From assembly GCA_903888815.1 (NCBI GenBank), contig CAISVC010000438.1, forward strand, positions 1 to 7,162: a DNA stretch of 7,162 nt. The letters run 5' to 3'. Shown here in pieces: positions 6,601-7,162 of the stretch. The notes under the pieces are model-generated. The model had not been told where the DNA came from and ran no database searches. It saw nothing but the letters and a program-made list of their open reading frames with translations. Each line of letters opens with the position of its first letter. Position 1 is the stretch's first letter. The position numbers were made by a program, and so were the translations under genes. The DNA comes from an uncultured Fibrobacterota bacterium (lineage in GTDB: Bacteria > Fibrobacterota > Chitinivibrionia > Chitinivibrionales > Chitinispirillaceae).

Positions 6601-7058
6601 GGCCGGTTCCTGAGGTTTTTCAGGTTCGTGAGCTGCGCAAGCCTGCGTTTCGATTCCTGCGCCGCGATTTTTTCCCGCTTGTCGTATTTGCGCCTGCCGC
6701 GGCAGAGCCCGAGTTCGATCTTCACCCACTGGTTCTTGAAATACATGGAGAGCGGAATCAGGGTGAGCCGCTTACGCTCGACCTCGGCGGACAGATGGAT
6801 GATCTCCCTCTTGTGAAGCAACAGCCGCCGCTTCCGGTACGGATCAGGCGCATACATCCCCTGCCGGTCATAAGGACTTATATGAAGATTATTGATGAAC
6901 AGTCCGTCTTCACGGCACTGGGCGTACGCCTCGGTAATATTGATCTTGCCGGCGCGGATCGATTTGACTTCGGATCCGGTCAGGGCGATTCCGGTCTCCA
7001 CTTTTTCGAGGACTTCGTAGTCATGAAAGGCCTTGCGGTTATTGGCGACGAGCTTCAT
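6597..7058 (-). CDS. smpB: SsrA (tmRNA)-binding protein SmpB
   Basis: SmpB binds the tRNA-like end of tmRNA and brings it to stalled ribosomes for trans-translation, tagging the unfinished protein for degradation. The 153-residue product has the conserved opening VANNRKAFHDYEVLEKVETGIALTG in short motifs: NRKAFHDY (7-14), GIALTGSEVKSIRAGK (23-38) and the core around INNLHISPY (55-63). The C-terminal segment GRRKYDKREKI (121-131) belongs to the basic tail that enters the decoding centre. I chose the ATG at 7058 because the family normally begins a few residues before NRKA. An in-frame TTG at 7097 would add 13 unconserved residues and lie almost at the predicted transcription start. The ATG has no clear Shine-Dalgarno. 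The ssrA RNA gene is not in the window. The stop overlaps the amidase start as ATGA. Confidence 0.97.
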   Translation of the reverse strand: MKLVANNRKAFHDYEVLEKVETGIALTGSEVKSIRAGKINITEAYAQCREDGLFINNLHISPYDRQGMYAPDPYRKRRLLLHKREIIHLSAEVERKRLTLIPLSMYFKNQWVKIELGLCRGRRKYDKREKIAAQESKRRLAQLTNLKNLRNRP

Positions 7059-7108
7059 CTGGCTTGAAAAATACGTGCTGCTGGAAAGGGTAAGCAATGA
7101 AGGAGATT

Positions 7109-7137
7109 ATTATATAACAATCAGGATTCCCTGATAA
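7109..7137 (-). promoter_or_regulatory. Sigma-70-type promoter upstream of smpB
   Basis: On the minus strand TTATCA (7132-7137) is the -35 element, four of six matches. It is followed by exactly 17 bases and a perfect TATAAT (7109-7114). Transcription would start near 7102, leaving a leader of about 40 bases before the smpB ATG. It is the only promoter-like site in the window with a perfect -10 and optimal spacing, and it probably serves smpB, the amidase and murI. Confidence 0.6.
7120..7135. promoter_or_regulatory. Dyad (possible operator) overlapping the smpB promoter
   Basis: ATCAGG and CCTGAT form a perfect 6-bp inverted repeat around a 4-base centre. Further matching A/T pairs lie two bases outside each arm. 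The dyad covers part of the -35 element and much of the spacer, where a bound repressor would block RNA polymerase. No regulator is encoded nearby, so the role is inferred from position only. Confidence 0.4.
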
Positions 7138-7162
7138 TTGACCTGCCATAATAATGTAGAGA

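Noticed and set aside
6601..6729. A 43-codon N-terminal extension of the amidase
   Set aside because: It overlaps smpB, would bury the signal peptide inside the protein, and the ATG at 6600 has its own AGGA site and an ATGA overlap.
7059..7097. SmpB starting at the TTG at 7097
   Set aside because: It would add 13 unconserved residues and lie within a few bases of the predicted transcription start; the ATG at 7058 fits the family length.

Overview
The window is a compact bacterial housekeeping region. All ten genes I can support lie on the minus strand, so the text below follows the direction of transcription, from high to low coordinates. Secreted proteins with Sec-type signal peptides, and an N-acetylmuramoyl-L-alanine amidase with an AmiB/AmiC-like catalytic domain, point to a Gram-negative cell. 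The wording of the amidase and the general look of the proteins are compatible with the FCB superphylum (for example a Fibrobacterota/Chitinivibrionia-like lineage). That placement is a low-confidence impression, because no rRNA or other decisive marker is present.

Layout. A well-formed promoter with an overlapping dyad (about 7109-7137) precedes smpB, the tmRNA-binding trans-translation factor (6597-7058). The periplasmic cell-wall amidase (5098-6600) and murI, glutamate racemase (4253-5101), follow. These three genes are joined by ATGA stop/start overlaps, so they form one translationally coupled unit. A 152-base gap with a 22-bp near-palindrome separates murI from the second block: yebC (3348-4100), ruvC (2805-3344), ruvA (2182-2808) and ruvB (1015-2082). 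In this block yebC and ruvC are 3 bases apart and ruvC and ruvA overlap by ATGA. ruvA and ruvB are separated by 99 bases that hold a 7-bp tandem repeat and a hairpin. Downstream of ruvB is a 110-base nested inverted-repeat element (887-996). The last genes are a small two-helix membrane protein of the DUF2905 family (636-854), an acylphosphatase (294-593) and the N-terminal 90 residues of an exported thioredoxin-fold protein with a CGEC motif, cut by the window edge (1-271).

How the genes work together. RuvA, RuvB and RuvC form the Holliday-junction branch-migration and resolution machine; YebC is a frequent genomic companion of ruvC. MurI makes D-glutamate for peptidoglycan, and the amidase cleaves peptidoglycan during cell separation, so two cell-wall functions are coupled behind a ribosome-rescue gene. 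The three downstream genes have no evident link to the Ruv complex.

I found no mobile element, CRISPR array, tRNA or rRNA, and no convincing new multi-gene system. The least explained parts are intergenic: the nested inverted repeat after ruvB, the heptad repeat between ruvA and ruvB, the palindrome between murI and yebC, and the dyad in the smpB promoter.
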